Positions 18,072 through 27,344 are shown, counted from the first letter of the stretch. The stretch: DNA of 38,649 bases from Caldisericota bacterium (GCA_003648245.1 QMOO01000001.1:1-38649); one strand, 5' to 3'. A program made the numbers and translations. The notes: generated by a model from the sequence alone, not told the origin.

Positions 18072-19811
18072 CTATTTCACCTCTGCTTCAGGTTTTGGTC
18101 CTTTTCTGAATGCTCCCAAGAAATCTCCTATGAGGATAAAGTTAAGGATAATCATTATTATTGTAAATATTGCCACAGGATATTTGGTTGTTGCTGCTTT
18201 GATAGCTGGGACTGCAACGAAGAGGTACCATATCAATGCTACAGTAACTGTAACCCATAAGAAGAGTGCAGGGATAAGAACTGCATATTGCCATACTTTC
18301 TTTGCCTTCTGTACATTTCTAACCCATACCGCTGCTGTAATCATTGCAATGGATGCAAGCATCTGGTTTGCACCAGCAAATCCTGGCCAGAGGGCACCAA
18401 GAGTTCCTCCCCAGACAATAAGCATTCCAAGCCCTGCAGCGATAATTGAGCCAACCCATTTATTTGCGATGAATTTATAGAAACCTTCACTTGTCTTCTT
18501 CACAGGTTCCCATATCTCACCCCATGCAAACCTTGCAAGTCTGTTGGAGGTATCAAGGGTTGTAAGGATGAATGCTGAAACCCAGAGTCCTCCAAATGTT
18601 ACTCCAAGTTTATAGGGGATTCCTATTGAACCAACAAGTTTTCCATATGAGTGGGTGAATATACCCACCTTACCAACTGTAGATCCAATAACTCCTGCTC
18701 CATACTTTCCAATAAGTGCCGGAGATGCAAGTTTTGCCATGTCTCCACCTGCTTCTTTAAGGACAGTCATTCCAAAAGCGGCTATAGAGAGAACGACTAT
18801 TGTGGATAAGAAACCTTCAGTAAACATACCACCGTAGCCAACAAGAAGTCCACTTAACTCATTATCCAGCTGTTTGGAGCTTGTACCTGAAGCAACTATT
18901 GAATGGAAACCAGACAGAGCTCCGCAGGCTATAATTAATGGAACAGTTGGCCAGAACGGTGAGGGCTGACCACTTATCAAGTTAGGAGAAAATACTGTAA
19001 ATGCAGGCCATGAGAATCCCTTGAAGGCAATAAGAGCTGCAAGACCACCGACTATAAGTCCAAACCACAGAATGTATGCATTTAGATAATCTCTTGGCTG
19101 AAGTAGTATCCATACAGGAAGTGATGCAGCGATTATTATGTAGATAAACTGAATCACATACCAGGCTTGCTTACTTGCAATCTTAATAAACGGGAATTTG
19201 AATCCTATAACTATAGCAAGTATAAGGAGTATTACTCCTATAATAGAAGCAGCACTGAAGTTCATCTTTGTTCTGTACATTATATAACCTTCAATCATAG
19301 CTACAATGATGAAGAGAATCGATGCTGTTGCAATTTCTGGAGTGGATGATGCAAGACCGGCGAAAACGTTCATAAACGCTGCTATAACAAGAAGAAGTGC
19401 AAAATATACAAAGAGCTCAAAAGCATACTTGGTCTTTGGTGTCATAAGCTTACCAGAAATCCACTGAACCGATTTACCATCATATCTTACCGAAGCCATT
19501 AAAGCAAGATAGTCATGAACACTACCAATAAAAAGGTTACCAAACCAAATCCAGAGAATACTTGGTAACCACCCCCAAACCATGGCAAGCGCAGGTCCTA
19601 CTATTGGACCAGCCCCGGCAATAGAAGCGAAATGATGTCCATATAGAACGAACTTATTTGCAGGCATGTAATCTACATTATCCCTTAATTTTACAGCAGG
19701 GGTTGGTCTGTTAGGATCTGCCTTTACTACTTCCTTCTCCAATCTTCTACCATAGACCATGTAACCTATGATGTAAATAGCCCCTCCAATAATTGCTAAA
19801 AGTGCGGTCAT
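18072..19811 (-). CDS. cstA: CstA-family carbon starvation / pyruvate-peptide transporter
   Basis: A 579-residue integral membrane protein with about 14-16 hydrophobic helices. The CstA signature is clear: FVLYGHHFASIAGAGPIVGP, MVWGWLPSILWIWFGNLFIG, GSVHDYLALMASVRYDGKS, and later DTSNRLARFAWGEIW. Family members import pyruvate or peptides when carbon is scarce. The protein is shorter than E. coli CstA (about 700 residues) because of shorter loops and C-terminus, as in many anaerobes. It is the first gene of the nine-gene operon. Its ATG has AAGGAGG nine bases upstream and a promoter near 19877-19907. The linked phosphofructokinase is consistent with central carbon use. Confidence 0.94.
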   Translation of the reverse strand: MTALLAIIGGAIYIIGYMVYGRRLEKEVVKADPNRPTPAVKLRDNVDYMPANKFVLYGHHFASIAGAGPIVGPALAMVWGWLPSILWIWFGNLFIGSVHDYLALMASVRYDGKSVQWISGKLMTPKTKYAFELFVYFALLLVIAAFMNVFAGLASSTPEIATASILFIIVAMIEGYIMYRTKMNFSAASIIGVILLILAIVIGFKFPFIKIASKQAWYVIQFIYIIIAASLPVWILLQPRDYLNAYILWFGLIVGGLAALIAFKGFSWPAFTVFSPNLISGQPSPFWPTVPLIIACGALSGFHSIVASGTSSKQLDNELSGLLVGYGGMFTEGFLSTIVVLSIAAFGMTVLKEAGGDMAKLASPALIGKYGAGVIGSTVGKVGIFTHSYGKLVGSIGIPYKLGVTFGGLWVSAFILTTLDTSNRLARFAWGEIWEPVKKTSEGFYKFIANKWVGSIIAAGLGMLIVWGGTLGALWPGFAGANQMLASIAMITAAVWVRNVQKAKKVWQYAVLIPALFLWVTVTVALIWYLFVAVPAIKAATTKYPVAIFTIIMIILNFILIGDFLGAFRKGPKPEAEVK

Positions 19812-19876
19812 TTTAGCTTACCTCCTTTTAAAAATCTCAAAAAAGGTTCTCGCACTCTCCGATCTCCTCAAGGGAT

Positions 19877-19907
19877 ATTATATCACATAAAATTAAAATT
19901 TTTTCAA
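19877..19907 (-). promoter_or_regulatory. Promoter of the cstA operon (extended -10)
   Basis: On the minus strand TGATATAAT (19885-19877) is an extended -10 with a perfect TATAAT, and TTGAAA (19907-19902) is a fair -35 at a long 19-base spacing. The expected start near 19869 gives a leader of about 58 bases. No hairpin or riboswitch is evident in the leader. Confidence 0.65.
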
Positions 19908-19928
19908 AATAGATATATATTTTTACCT

Positions 19929-19937
19929 TGATATAAT
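19929..19937 (+). promoter_or_regulatory. Extended -10 promoter of the ferritin-like gene
   Basis: TGATATAAT at 19929-19937 is identical to the -10 of the divergent cstA operon. No good -35 lies 17 bases upstream, so the extended -10 would carry recognition. The start point near 19944 would fall at the AAGGAGG at 19943-19949, giving a very short leader. Confidence 0.5.
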
Positions 19938-19955
19938 TAATTAAGGAGGTGTAAA

Positions 19956-20438
19956 ATGAAAAAATTATTGGAGGATGCAATTCAGGCTGAACATGATGCA
20001 ATGAGGTTTTATAAAAAAATCTCTGATTCAGTAAAGAATAAGATTGCAAAGAAAAAACTGGATAAACTTTCCAGAGAAGAGGAGTCCCATGAGAGAAAGC
20101 TCATTAAAATGTACAGAAAACTTTTTGAAGAAAGCTTTACACCTGAAGATAAGTTTAATGTAAATCCAGAATTTAATATTGTTGAAGAGAAAGATTGGGA
20201 TAAAGTTAAATCTTTAGATATAGTGAAGATAGCTCTTCAATCTGAGATAAAGGCAATAGAGCATTACACGAAAATGCTTGAAAAAACTGTTGACGAAGAA
20301 GATAAAAAGTACATAAATGAGCTTATAAAAGTAGAAAAATATCATGCCGATTTATTAAAAAGGGAATACGATATACTTAAGAAACAGGATTACTGGGACA
20401 ATCCAACTCTGGAGAATCTTGGCGATTTAAGATTATAG
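19956..20438 (+). CDS. Rubrerythrin/ferritin-like diiron protein
   Basis: A 160-residue four-helix-bundle protein of the rubrerythrin/ferritin-like superfamily. The internal repeat expected of diiron proteins is visible: E12 in AEHDAMRFY and E42-x-x-H45 in EEESHERKL, then E97 in SEIKAIEHY and E127-x-x-H130 in VEKYHADLL. These should ligate two irons. The C-terminal rubredoxin domain of classic rubrerythrin is missing, so it would need a separate electron donor if it acts as a peroxidase; iron storage or a sensing role is also possible. The gene is divergent from cstA and read from its own promoter. Confidence 0.85.
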   Translation: MKKLLEDAIQAEHDAMRFYKKISDSVKNKIAKKKLDKLSREEESHERKLIKMYRKLFEESFTPEDKFNVNPEFNIVEEKDWDKVKSLDIVKIALQSEIKAIEHYTKMLEKTVDEEDKKYINELIKVEKYHADLLKREYDILKKQDYWDNPTLENLGDLRL

Positions 20439-20521
20439 AAACTTATACAAATTCCATTTCAGGTTTTTTTATTTAATAAAATATAGTAAAATATTGTAAA
20501 TTCCTTTCCAAGGAGAGTATT

Positions 20522-21715
20522 ATGTTTGATATTACAGAACAGTTAAAGATAATTAAAAAGGGAACCTTAGAGATAATCAACGAAGAGGAGCTTGTAGAGA
20601 AATTAAAAAGAGGTAAACCTCTTGTTGTAAAACTTGGTGTTGATCCTACTGCTCCAGATATACATCTTGGACACACTGTAGTTTTGAATAAATTGAGAGA
20701 TTTTCAAAGACTTGGTCATCATGTGGTACTTATTATAGGAAGTGGAACTGCAATAATAGGTGATCCATCTGGTAGAGATAAGGCAAGAAGTGGTCTTACT
20801 CCAGAACAAATTGAAAGGAATGCTAGATATTATAGCAAGCAGGCGTTTAAAATTCTGGATAAAGAAAAGACAGAGATACGATACAATGGTGAGTGGCTTC
20901 TTCCTTTAAAAATGAGAGAGATTGTGGAACTTGCCTCCCATTTTACAATAGCAAGGATACTTGAAAGAGATGATTTTTTTAACAGGTATAAAAAGGGAGT
21001 TCCCATATATCTACATGAGTTTCTATATCCTGTCATGCAAGCATATGATTCAGTAGTAATAAAGGCAGATGTTGAGTTAGGAGGAAGCGATCAAAAATTT
21101 AATCTCCTGTTTGGTAGAGACCTTCAGAGAGATGTGGGTCAGGAACCTCAGATTGCAATTCTTATGCCAATACTTAGAGGAATTGATGGAGAAAAGAGAA
21201 TGGGGAAGAGTCTTGGAAATTACATTGGAATAAATGATGCTCCAGAGGAGATGTTTGGAAAAGTTATGAGTATTCCAGACCACCTTATAATTGAGTATTT
21301 TGAGCTTCTTACAGATAGAGATCCAGACGAGATTGAAGAATTTAAAGAAAGAATGGAGAAAGGAGAAAATCCCAGAGATTTTAAGCTTCTTCTGGCTGAA
21401 GAGATTGTTTCAAGATTTCATTCAAAAGAGGATGCCAAAAGAGCAAGAGATAGTTTTATAAAAGTTTTCAGTAAAAAGGAGATACCAGAAGATATTCCCA
21501 CTGTTGAAATTGTAGAGGACAAGATCAATCTTGTGGAGCTCTTAAAGGATCAAAATCTTGTATCTTCAAAAAGTGAAGCAAGAAGATTAATTTTGCAGGG
21601 GGGTATATCTATTGATGGAAAGAAGGTGAAACCTGAAGAGATTATGATAGATGTAAAGAATGGCATGATTATAAAAGTTGGGAAGAGAAGGTTTTTGAAG
21701 GTGATTAAGAAATGA
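20522..21715 (+). CDS. tyrS: Tyrosyl-tRNA synthetase
   Basis: A 397-residue class I synthetase that charges tRNA-Tyr. It has the HIGH-type motif HLGH (48-51) in DPTAPDIHLGHTVVL, GDPSGRD, YDSVVIKADVELGGSDQKFN in the tyrosine pocket, and the KMSKS loop as RMGKS (226-230). Residues about 335-395 are an S4 RNA-binding domain (LVSSKSEARRLILQGGISIDG). The 83-base gap upstream has AGGAG at 20511-20515, a T7 run and AT-rich possible -10 elements but no T-box-like leader. The stop overlaps hisS (ATGA). Confidence 0.97.
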   Translation: MFDITEQLKIIKKGTLEIINEEELVEKLKRGKPLVVKLGVDPTAPDIHLGHTVVLNKLRDFQRLGHHVVLIIGSGTAIIGDPSGRDKARSGLTPEQIERNARYYSKQAFKILDKEKTEIRYNGEWLLPLKMREIVELASHFTIARILERDDFFNRYKKGVPIYLHEFLYPVMQAYDSVVIKADVELGGSDQKFNLLFGRDLQRDVGQEPQIAILMPILRGIDGEKRMGKSLGNYIGINDAPEEMFGKVMSIPDHLIIEYFELLTDRDPDEIEEFKERMEKGENPRDFKLLLAEEIVSRFHSKEDAKRARDSFIKVFSKKEIPEDIPTVEIVEDKINLVELLKDQNLVSSKSEARRLILQGGISIDGKKVKPEEIMIDVKNGMIIKVGKRRFLKVIKK

Positions 21716-22983
21716 TAAAGGGTCCAAAGGGATGTCCTGATATCCTTCCAGGCAAAACAGAGGCACTGTATATTGTAATTTCCTTCATAAGAGAAACTGT
21801 TGAAAATTTTGGTTATAGAGAGATTATAACCCCGGTTTTCGAACATAGAGAAATTTTTGAAAGAAGTGTTGGAGAGAATACTGATATTGTGGAGAAAGAA
21901 ATGTACACATTTAAAGATAAAGGAGGAAGAGATCTTTCCTTAAGACCTGAGGGCACAGCACCTGTGGTGAGGGCGTATATTGAGCATGGTATGAAATCTC
22001 TTCCGCAACCTGTGAAACTCTACTATTTTGGACCAATGTTCAGGTATGAGAGACCTCAAATGGGAAGACAAAGGCAGTTTTTCCATTTTGGAATTGAGGC
22101 TTTAGGTGATGAGAGTCCATATCTTGATGTGGAAGTCATAAATTTGGCTCTTATCATTTTAAAGAAACTTGGACTTAAAAACCTGAGCGTAAAGATAAAC
22201 AGCATTGGATGTAAAAAATGTAGACCGAAATATAGAGAGGCCCTGAAAGAGTATCTAAAGCCAAGGTATGAGAAGCTATGTGATGATTGTAAGAGAAGAT
22301 TTTATTCCAATCCTCTAAGAATTCTTGATTGCAAAAAGGAATCATGTAAAAGAGAAACAGAAAATGCCCCAAGAATTATAGATTTTCTGTGTGATGAATG
22401 CAGGGAGCATTTTGAGAAAGTTCTTGAACTCCTTGATATTCTCGGTGTTAAGTATGAGATTGACAATAGGCTTGTAAGAGGGCTTGACTACTATACAAGA
22501 ACTGTATTTGAAATTCAATCAGGTGATTTGGGAGCTCAGAATGCAGTTCTTGGTGGTGGTAGATACGACGATCTTTCTGAAAGTATGGGAGGTAAGAAAA
22601 CACCTGGTGTTGGATTTGCCATGGGGATAGAGAGATTAATGATTCTTCTTGAGAAAACTGGAAATTTGCCTTACAGAGAAAGAAAAACAATTTATATACT
22701 TCCCATTTCTGAAGCAGATTATATAGATGCATTCAAGTTATATATGGATTTAGGAGAAGAAGGAAGCAGTGTATTTATTCCCTATAAACCTAAAAAACTA
22801 AAATCCGGTGTTACTGATGCAGTAAAGAGAAATGCATCTTATCTAATAATAGTGGGTGGAGAAGAAAGAGAAAGAGGAAATGTAATCTTGAAGGATTTAT
22901 CAAGAAAAGTTCAGGAGGAGATTTCTCTCACAGATATCAAGGAAAGAATTAAACAATTGGAGGAGAGGAATGGAAAGAAGTAA
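21712..22983 (+). CDS. hisS: Histidyl-tRNA synthetase
   Basis: A 423-residue class II synthetase that charges tRNA-His. Motif 2 is visible as YYFGPMFRYERPQMGRQRQF. The histidine-specific motif LVRGLDYYTRTVFEI and motif 3 (GVGFAMGIERLM) follow. The cysteine-rich insertion (GCKKCRPKYREAL through FLCDECREHFE) is common in bacterial HisRS and may bind zinc. The C-terminal anticodon-binding domain spans about 325-420. The ATG overlaps the tyrS stop, and the 3' end overlaps aspS by 14 bases. Confidence 0.97.
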   Translation: MIKGPKGCPDILPGKTEALYIVISFIRETVENFGYREIITPVFEHREIFERSVGENTDIVEKEMYTFKDKGGRDLSLRPEGTAPVVRAYIEHGMKSLPQPVKLYYFGPMFRYERPQMGRQRQFFHFGIEALGDESPYLDVEVINLALIILKKLGLKNLSVKINSIGCKKCRPKYREALKEYLKPRYEKLCDDCKRRFYSNPLRILDCKKESCKRETENAPRIIDFLCDECREHFEKVLELLDILGVKYEIDNRLVRGLDYYTRTVFEIQSGDLGAQNAVLGGGRYDDLSESMGGKKTPGVGFAMGIERLMILLEKTGNLPYRERKTIYILPISEADYIDAFKLYMDLGEEGSSVFIPYKPKKLKSGVTDAVKRNASYLIIVGGEERERGNVILKDLSRKVQEEISLTDIKERIKQLEERNGKK

Positions 22984-24718
22984 GTATTGCGGTGAAGTAA
23001 ATAAAAGTGACGTTGGTAAAAGACTAACACTTTTTGGATGGGTAAAGAATATAAGAGACCTTGGCGGTTTGACTTTTATTGAATTAAGAGATAGAGCTGG
23101 TTTTGTTCAAATAGTTTTTGATCCAGAAAAGGATAAGGATCTTCACAAAAGAATCAAAGGAGTCGGTGTGGAGTGGGTTCTTAAAGTTGTTGGAACTGTC
23201 AGGGAAAGACCAAAAGAAAACATAAATGATAAAATTCCCACAGGTGAGGTAGAAGTTGTTGCTGAAGAGATGGAAGTGTTGAATAGATCAGAAGCGCTTC
23301 CATTTGAAATTGATTCGAGGAGTGAAATAAATGAGCTTTTAAGACTTAAGTATAGATATCTTGATATAAGAAGAGAATTTATGAAGAGAAACATATATAT
23401 TAGATCAAAAGCCACAAATGTTGTGAGGAATTTTCTAATAAGTGAGGGATTCTGGGAGGTGGAAACGCCTATACTCACCAAGAGTACTCCTGAAGGAGCA
23501 AGAGATTTTCTTGTTCCTTCAAGAATATATCCTGGAAAATTCTATGCTCTTCCCCAATCTCCTCAGCTCTTCAAACAGATACTCATGATTTCAGGTATAG
23601 ACAGATACTTCCAGATTGCAAAGTGCTTTAGAGATGAAGATTTAAGAGCAGATAGACAACCAGAGTTTACACAAATTGACATAGAGATGTCCTTTATCTC
23701 CGAAGATGACATTATGGATGTAGTTGAAAGAATGATCAAAAAAGTTTTTGAAGAAACATTGAATATTAGTATTCCGATTCCTTTAAGGAGAATATCTTAT
23801 TCTGAAGCGATGGAGAAGTATGGCTCAGATAAACCTGATCTGAGATTCTCACTTCCTATAACTGATTTTACAGATATTTTTTTAGATTCAGATTTTAAGT
23901 TGTTTAAAAATATAATAAAAGAAGGTGGAAGAATCAAAGGGTTTGTAATAAAAAATAGACTTCTATCAAGAAAAGAGTTAAAGGAGATAGAGGAAAAAAT
24001 TAAAGACATTGGACTATCTGGTGTGATAGGTTATTCCATCTCTGATAAAGTTCCTTCAATTCTCACAAAGTTTATAAATGAGGAGCAAAGGAACAAACTT
24101 AGAAATTTAGCCAGTGAAGGTGATACTATTCTATTGTTTGCAGGAAGGGACAATGAGTTTCTGGAATTACTTGGGAAGGTAAGATTATATCTTGGAGAGC
24201 TTTTTGGCATGATAGAAAAGGAAAAATTTGAGCTTCTATGGGTGACAAATTTCCCTCTCTTTGAATGGAATGAAGAGGAGAAAAGATGGGATTCAAAACA
24301 CCATCCCTTTACTTCCCCTTCTCCTGAAACTGTTGAGTTACTGGATAAAGATCCTGGAAAAGTTTATTCCCGTGCCTACGATTTTGTCATAAATGGCTAT
24401 GAAATTGGTGGTGGAAGTATAAGAATTCATGATATGAATTTACAGAAGAAGATATTCAATCTTTTGGGTTACTCTGATGAGGAGGTAGAGAATAGATTTG
24501 AGTTTTTCCTTCGTGCCTTAAGATATGGTGCTCCTCCTCATGGTGGTATTGCTCTCGGGCTTGATAGGTTAGTCATGCTCCTTTCAGGAGCTTCCAGTTT
24601 ACGAGATGTGATTCCTTTTCCAAAAACACAGAAAGCCATATGCCCTCTGACGTCGGCACCCAGCGATGTTCAGGAGGAACAACTCAAGGAATTAAAGATA
24701 AAGATTGAAGAGAAGTGA
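22970..24718 (+). CDS. aspS: Aspartyl-tRNA synthetase, bacterial type
   Basis: A 582-residue class II synthetase that charges tRNA-Asp. It has an N-terminal OB-fold anticodon domain (LTLFGWVKNIRDLGGLTFIELRD), motif 1 around LISEGFWEVETPILTKSTPEGA, motif 2 with CFRDEDLRADRQPEFTQIDIE, a bacterial GAD-type insertion (about 285-410) and motif 3 GGIALGLDRLVMLLSG. Whether it also charges tRNA-Asn cannot be decided here. The ATG sits inside the end of hisS with GGAGAGG just upstream. Confidence 0.97.
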   Translation: MERSKYCGEVNKSDVGKRLTLFGWVKNIRDLGGLTFIELRDRAGFVQIVFDPEKDKDLHKRIKGVGVEWVLKVVGTVRERPKENINDKIPTGEVEVVAEEMEVLNRSEALPFEIDSRSEINELLRLKYRYLDIRREFMKRNIYIRSKATNVVRNFLISEGFWEVETPILTKSTPEGARDFLVPSRIYPGKFYALPQSPQLFKQILMISGIDRYFQIAKCFRDEDLRADRQPEFTQIDIEMSFISEDDIMDVVERMIKKVFEETLNISIPIPLRRISYSEAMEKYGSDKPDLRFSLPITDFTDIFLDSDFKLFKNIIKEGGRIKGFVIKNRLLSRKELKEIEEKIKDIGLSGVIGYSISDKVPSILTKFINEEQRNKLRNLASEGDTILLFAGRDNEFLELLGKVRLYLGELFGMIEKEKFELLWVTNFPLFEWNEEEKRWDSKHHPFTSPSPETVELLDKDPGKVYSRAYDFVINGYEIGGGSIRIHDMNLQKKIFNLLGYSDEEVENRFEFFLRALRYGAPPHGGIALGLDRLVMLLSGASSLRDVIPFPKTQKAICPLTSAPSDVQEEQLKELKIKIEEK

Positions 24719-24740
24719 AAGGAAATGTATAATTTAATTG

Positions 24741-27344
24741 ATGAATTTAATTGTTACACACAGATCAGCGGATTTTGATGCATTAGCATCCCTTGTTCTT
24801 GCTGGAAAAATATTTCCAGATTCTGTACTTTTACTACCTACATTATCTTCACCTGTTTATTCCTTTTTCTCAATATACGGAACATTATTTGATAACATAA
24901 AGCCAAAGAAAAAGATAGATTTGGAAAAGATAGATAAGATTATTGTAGTTGATACTCAGTACCCGGACAGACTCGGATCAATAGGTGATTTTGTTAAAAA
25001 TTTTCCAAAAGTTGTGGTGATAGACCATCATGAACTAGATTCAACTGCTTTACCTCAAGCTAAAAAGATAATAAAGATAGTTGGAGCTACAACCTCAATA
25101 ATTGCTCATATGCTTAAGAACAAGAGGATAGAATTAAATTCCATTGAGGCAAGTCTTGGTGCCCTTGGAATATATGAAGATACAGGGAATCTTACATTCT
25201 TAACGACTAAAAAATATGATATGGAGGCTTTAAGCTATCTATTCAACTTTGGTGTTGATCTAACAATGGTTTCCAAGTATGCAATGACATATATGAATGT
25301 TATACAGAAAAAGGCATTTGAAAAACTCCTGTTTGCTCTTAAGATAAAAACCATAAATGGTTATAGAGTTGGGATTTCAGAGGTTGTGCTGGAAGAGTAT
25401 GTTGAAGGGATGGGTTTTTTAACTCATAAACTTCTTGAGCTTTTTGATCTCAGTGCAGTGTTCATAATTTTGAAATCCATAGAAAAAAAGAGAGCGGTTA
25501 TAATAGCGAGGAGTAAAACTGTTGAAGTGGATGTAAGAAAAATACTTGCTCCTTATGGAGGGGCAGGACATAAGACAGCCTCCTCTGCAAATTTTGAGAT
25601 TAAGGAAGACGAGATCTTGACTGATAAGATAGTTAAATTGGTGGAGGAGAACACTTCAAAGAGAATTCTTGCTAAGGATATAATGAGTTCCCCGGTAAAG
25701 ACTGTAAGCGAGAAGAGTACTCTTGATGAAGCAAGAAAGATTATGTTAAGATACGGGTTTTCTGCTCTTCCGGTGGTTAAAAAAGAAAAGATTACAGGAA
25801 TACTTTTAAGAAAGGATCTTGAAAGGATGGAACTTCATGGGCTTACAAACCTTAAAGTAAAAGACTTTATGAAAAAGAGTATAGTTATTGTATCTCCCGA
25901 GACTCCTCTTGAAGAAATTGAAAAGATAATGATTGAGGGAAATGTTGGCAGGATTCCTGTTGTGGTTAAGGGAAAGATAGTAGGAATAATTGCAAGAAGT
26001 GATATATTAAGAGCTATATATCCTGAAATAAACAAAGTTATCTTTCCAGTAGAGAGGGATTATATAATTGATCTATTGGAAAGAAATGTACCCTCAAGAA
26101 TAGCAAAAAGATTTAAGGAGATAGGTAAAATTGCTGAAGGTCTTAATATGAAAGCTTATCTTGTAGGTGGCTTTGTAAGAGACTTGCTTTTAAAGAGAAA
26201 GGTAGAGGATATAGATATAGTAGTGGAAGGAGATGCCATAATTCTTGCAAGAAAGATAAAGGAAGAATTTAAAGCAAAGATATTTATACATCCAGATTTT
26301 AAGACTGCAAAGGTTGTATTTGATGATGAAGTAAAGATTGATATAGCTTCTTCAAGGAGAGAATACTATAAGGAGCCAGCTGCTCTTCCAAAAATAGAGT
26401 GGGCAAGTTTAAAGGAGGATCTTGCAAGAAGGGATTTTACAATAAATACTCTGGCGATATCTTTAAATCCTAATGAATTCGGTCTTCTAATAGATTTGTT
26501 TGGTGGGATAAAAGATTTAAAGGAAAGAAAGATAAAGGTGCTCCACAATTTTAGCTTTATAGAAGATCCTACAAGGATATTGAGGGCAATTAGATATGCC
26601 ACAAAACTCGGCTTTGTTATAGAGGATGATACGATAGATTTGATGAGAAATACAATGAAAACAGGACTCTTTACAGACTCAAGAAATACAAGAATGAAAG
26701 AAGAATTTTTCACCATATTAAGAGATAAAACTATAACTATTCCAGCTTTAAGAATACTTAAATCCCTTGACGGCTTCAAGTGCATTCATAGAAAGCTTAA
26801 ATACACTGAGAGGACAGAAAAATTAATTAAAGAGGCTGAAAAGTTGATGAGAAAAATGGAGAGGGAGGTAGTTCTTTTTGAAAGAGATAAGATTATACTT
26901 TTCCTTTTAATTTCTGAACTCAATGATTTTGAAAGGAAAGAGGTTATAAAGAGATGGTGTATGAAAGAGAATTTTATAAATAAAGAGTCTTACTATTCTG
27001 ATAAACAGAATGAACTTAAGGAGACTGAAGAGGCCTATTCCATTTATAGAATCCTCGAACCCCTTACTTTAGAGGAGATAGTTTATCTTTATGCTAAAGG
27101 AGATAAAGAGATAAAGAATAAAATTGAAAAATACCTGTTTGAGTTAAGGAAACGAAAGCTTCATATCGGGGGAAAGGATTTATTGAAACTTGGAATGAAA
27201 CCATCCCCAGAGTTTAGTAGAATTTTAAGGATAGTAAGAAGATATGTAATAGAAGGTAAATTAAAAACTAAAAAGGACGAACTTAATTTTGTAAAAACTT
27301 TGTTAGAGAAAGGAGAAAGGCATGTTTTTGAAAAAACTACTTGA
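24741..27344 (+). CDS. DHH-CBS-tRNA nucleotidyltransferase fusion (CCA/A-adding type)
   Basis: An 867-residue three-part protein. Residues 1 to about 305 are a DHH phosphoesterase (THRSADFDALAS, VIDHHELDST, GAGHKTASSA). Two CBS domains follow (about 308-430, starting ILAKDIMSSPVKTVSE). From about 470 there is a class II tRNA nucleotidyltransferase (YLVGGFVRDLL, VEDIDIVVEGDA, RRDFTINTLAIS, EDPTRILRAIRYATKLGF) with a helical C-terminus. In Aquifex and some others this architecture is an A-adding enzyme working with a separate CC-adding one. Here it may repair or finish tRNA 3' ends. The start is ATG 24741; an in-frame TTG at 24738 is also possible. It lies 22 bases after aspS. Confidence 0.9.
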   Translation: MNLIVTHRSADFDALASLVLAGKIFPDSVLLLPTLSSPVYSFFSIYGTLFDNIKPKKKIDLEKIDKIIVVDTQYPDRLGSIGDFVKNFPKVVVIDHHELDSTALPQAKKIIKIVGATTSIIAHMLKNKRIELNSIEASLGALGIYEDTGNLTFLTTKKYDMEALSYLFNFGVDLTMVSKYAMTYMNVIQKKAFEKLLFALKIKTINGYRVGISEVVLEEYVEGMGFLTHKLLELFDLSAVFIILKSIEKKRAVIIARSKTVEVDVRKILAPYGGAGHKTASSANFEIKEDEILTDKIVKLVEENTSKRILAKDIMSSPVKTVSEKSTLDEARKIMLRYGFSALPVVKKEKITGILLRKDLERMELHGLTNLKVKDFMKKSIVIVSPETPLEEIEKIMIEGNVGRIPVVVKGKIVGIIARSDILRAIYPEINKVIFPVERDYIIDLLERNVPSRIAKRFKEIGKIAEGLNMKAYLVGGFVRDLLLKRKVEDIDIVVEGDAIILARKIKEEFKAKIFIHPDFKTAKVVFDDEVKIDIASSRREYYKEPAALPKIEWASLKEDLARRDFTINTLAISLNPNEFGLLIDLFGGIKDLKERKIKVLHNFSFIEDPTRILRAIRYATKLGFVIEDDTIDLMRNTMKTGLFTDSRNTRMKEEFFTILRDKTITIPALRILKSLDGFKCIHRKLKYTERTEKLIKEAEKLMRKMEREVVLFERDKIILFLLISELNDFERKEVIKRWCMKENFINKESYYSDKQNELKETEEAYSIYRILEPLTLEEIVYLYAKGDKEIKNKIEKYLFELRKRKLHIGGKDLLKLGMKPSPEFSRILRIVRRYVIEGKLKTKKDELNFVKTLLEKGERHVFEKTT

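Noticed and set aside
19812..19870. Possible riboswitch or hairpin in the cstA leader
   Set aside because: The leader is about 58 bases and I could not find a convincing stem; purine-rich repeats alone do not support it.
20439..20521. Possible T-box or attenuator before tyrS
   Set aside because: Only 83 AT-rich bases with a T7 run; no stem-loops, no T-box sequence and no clear hairpin are seen.
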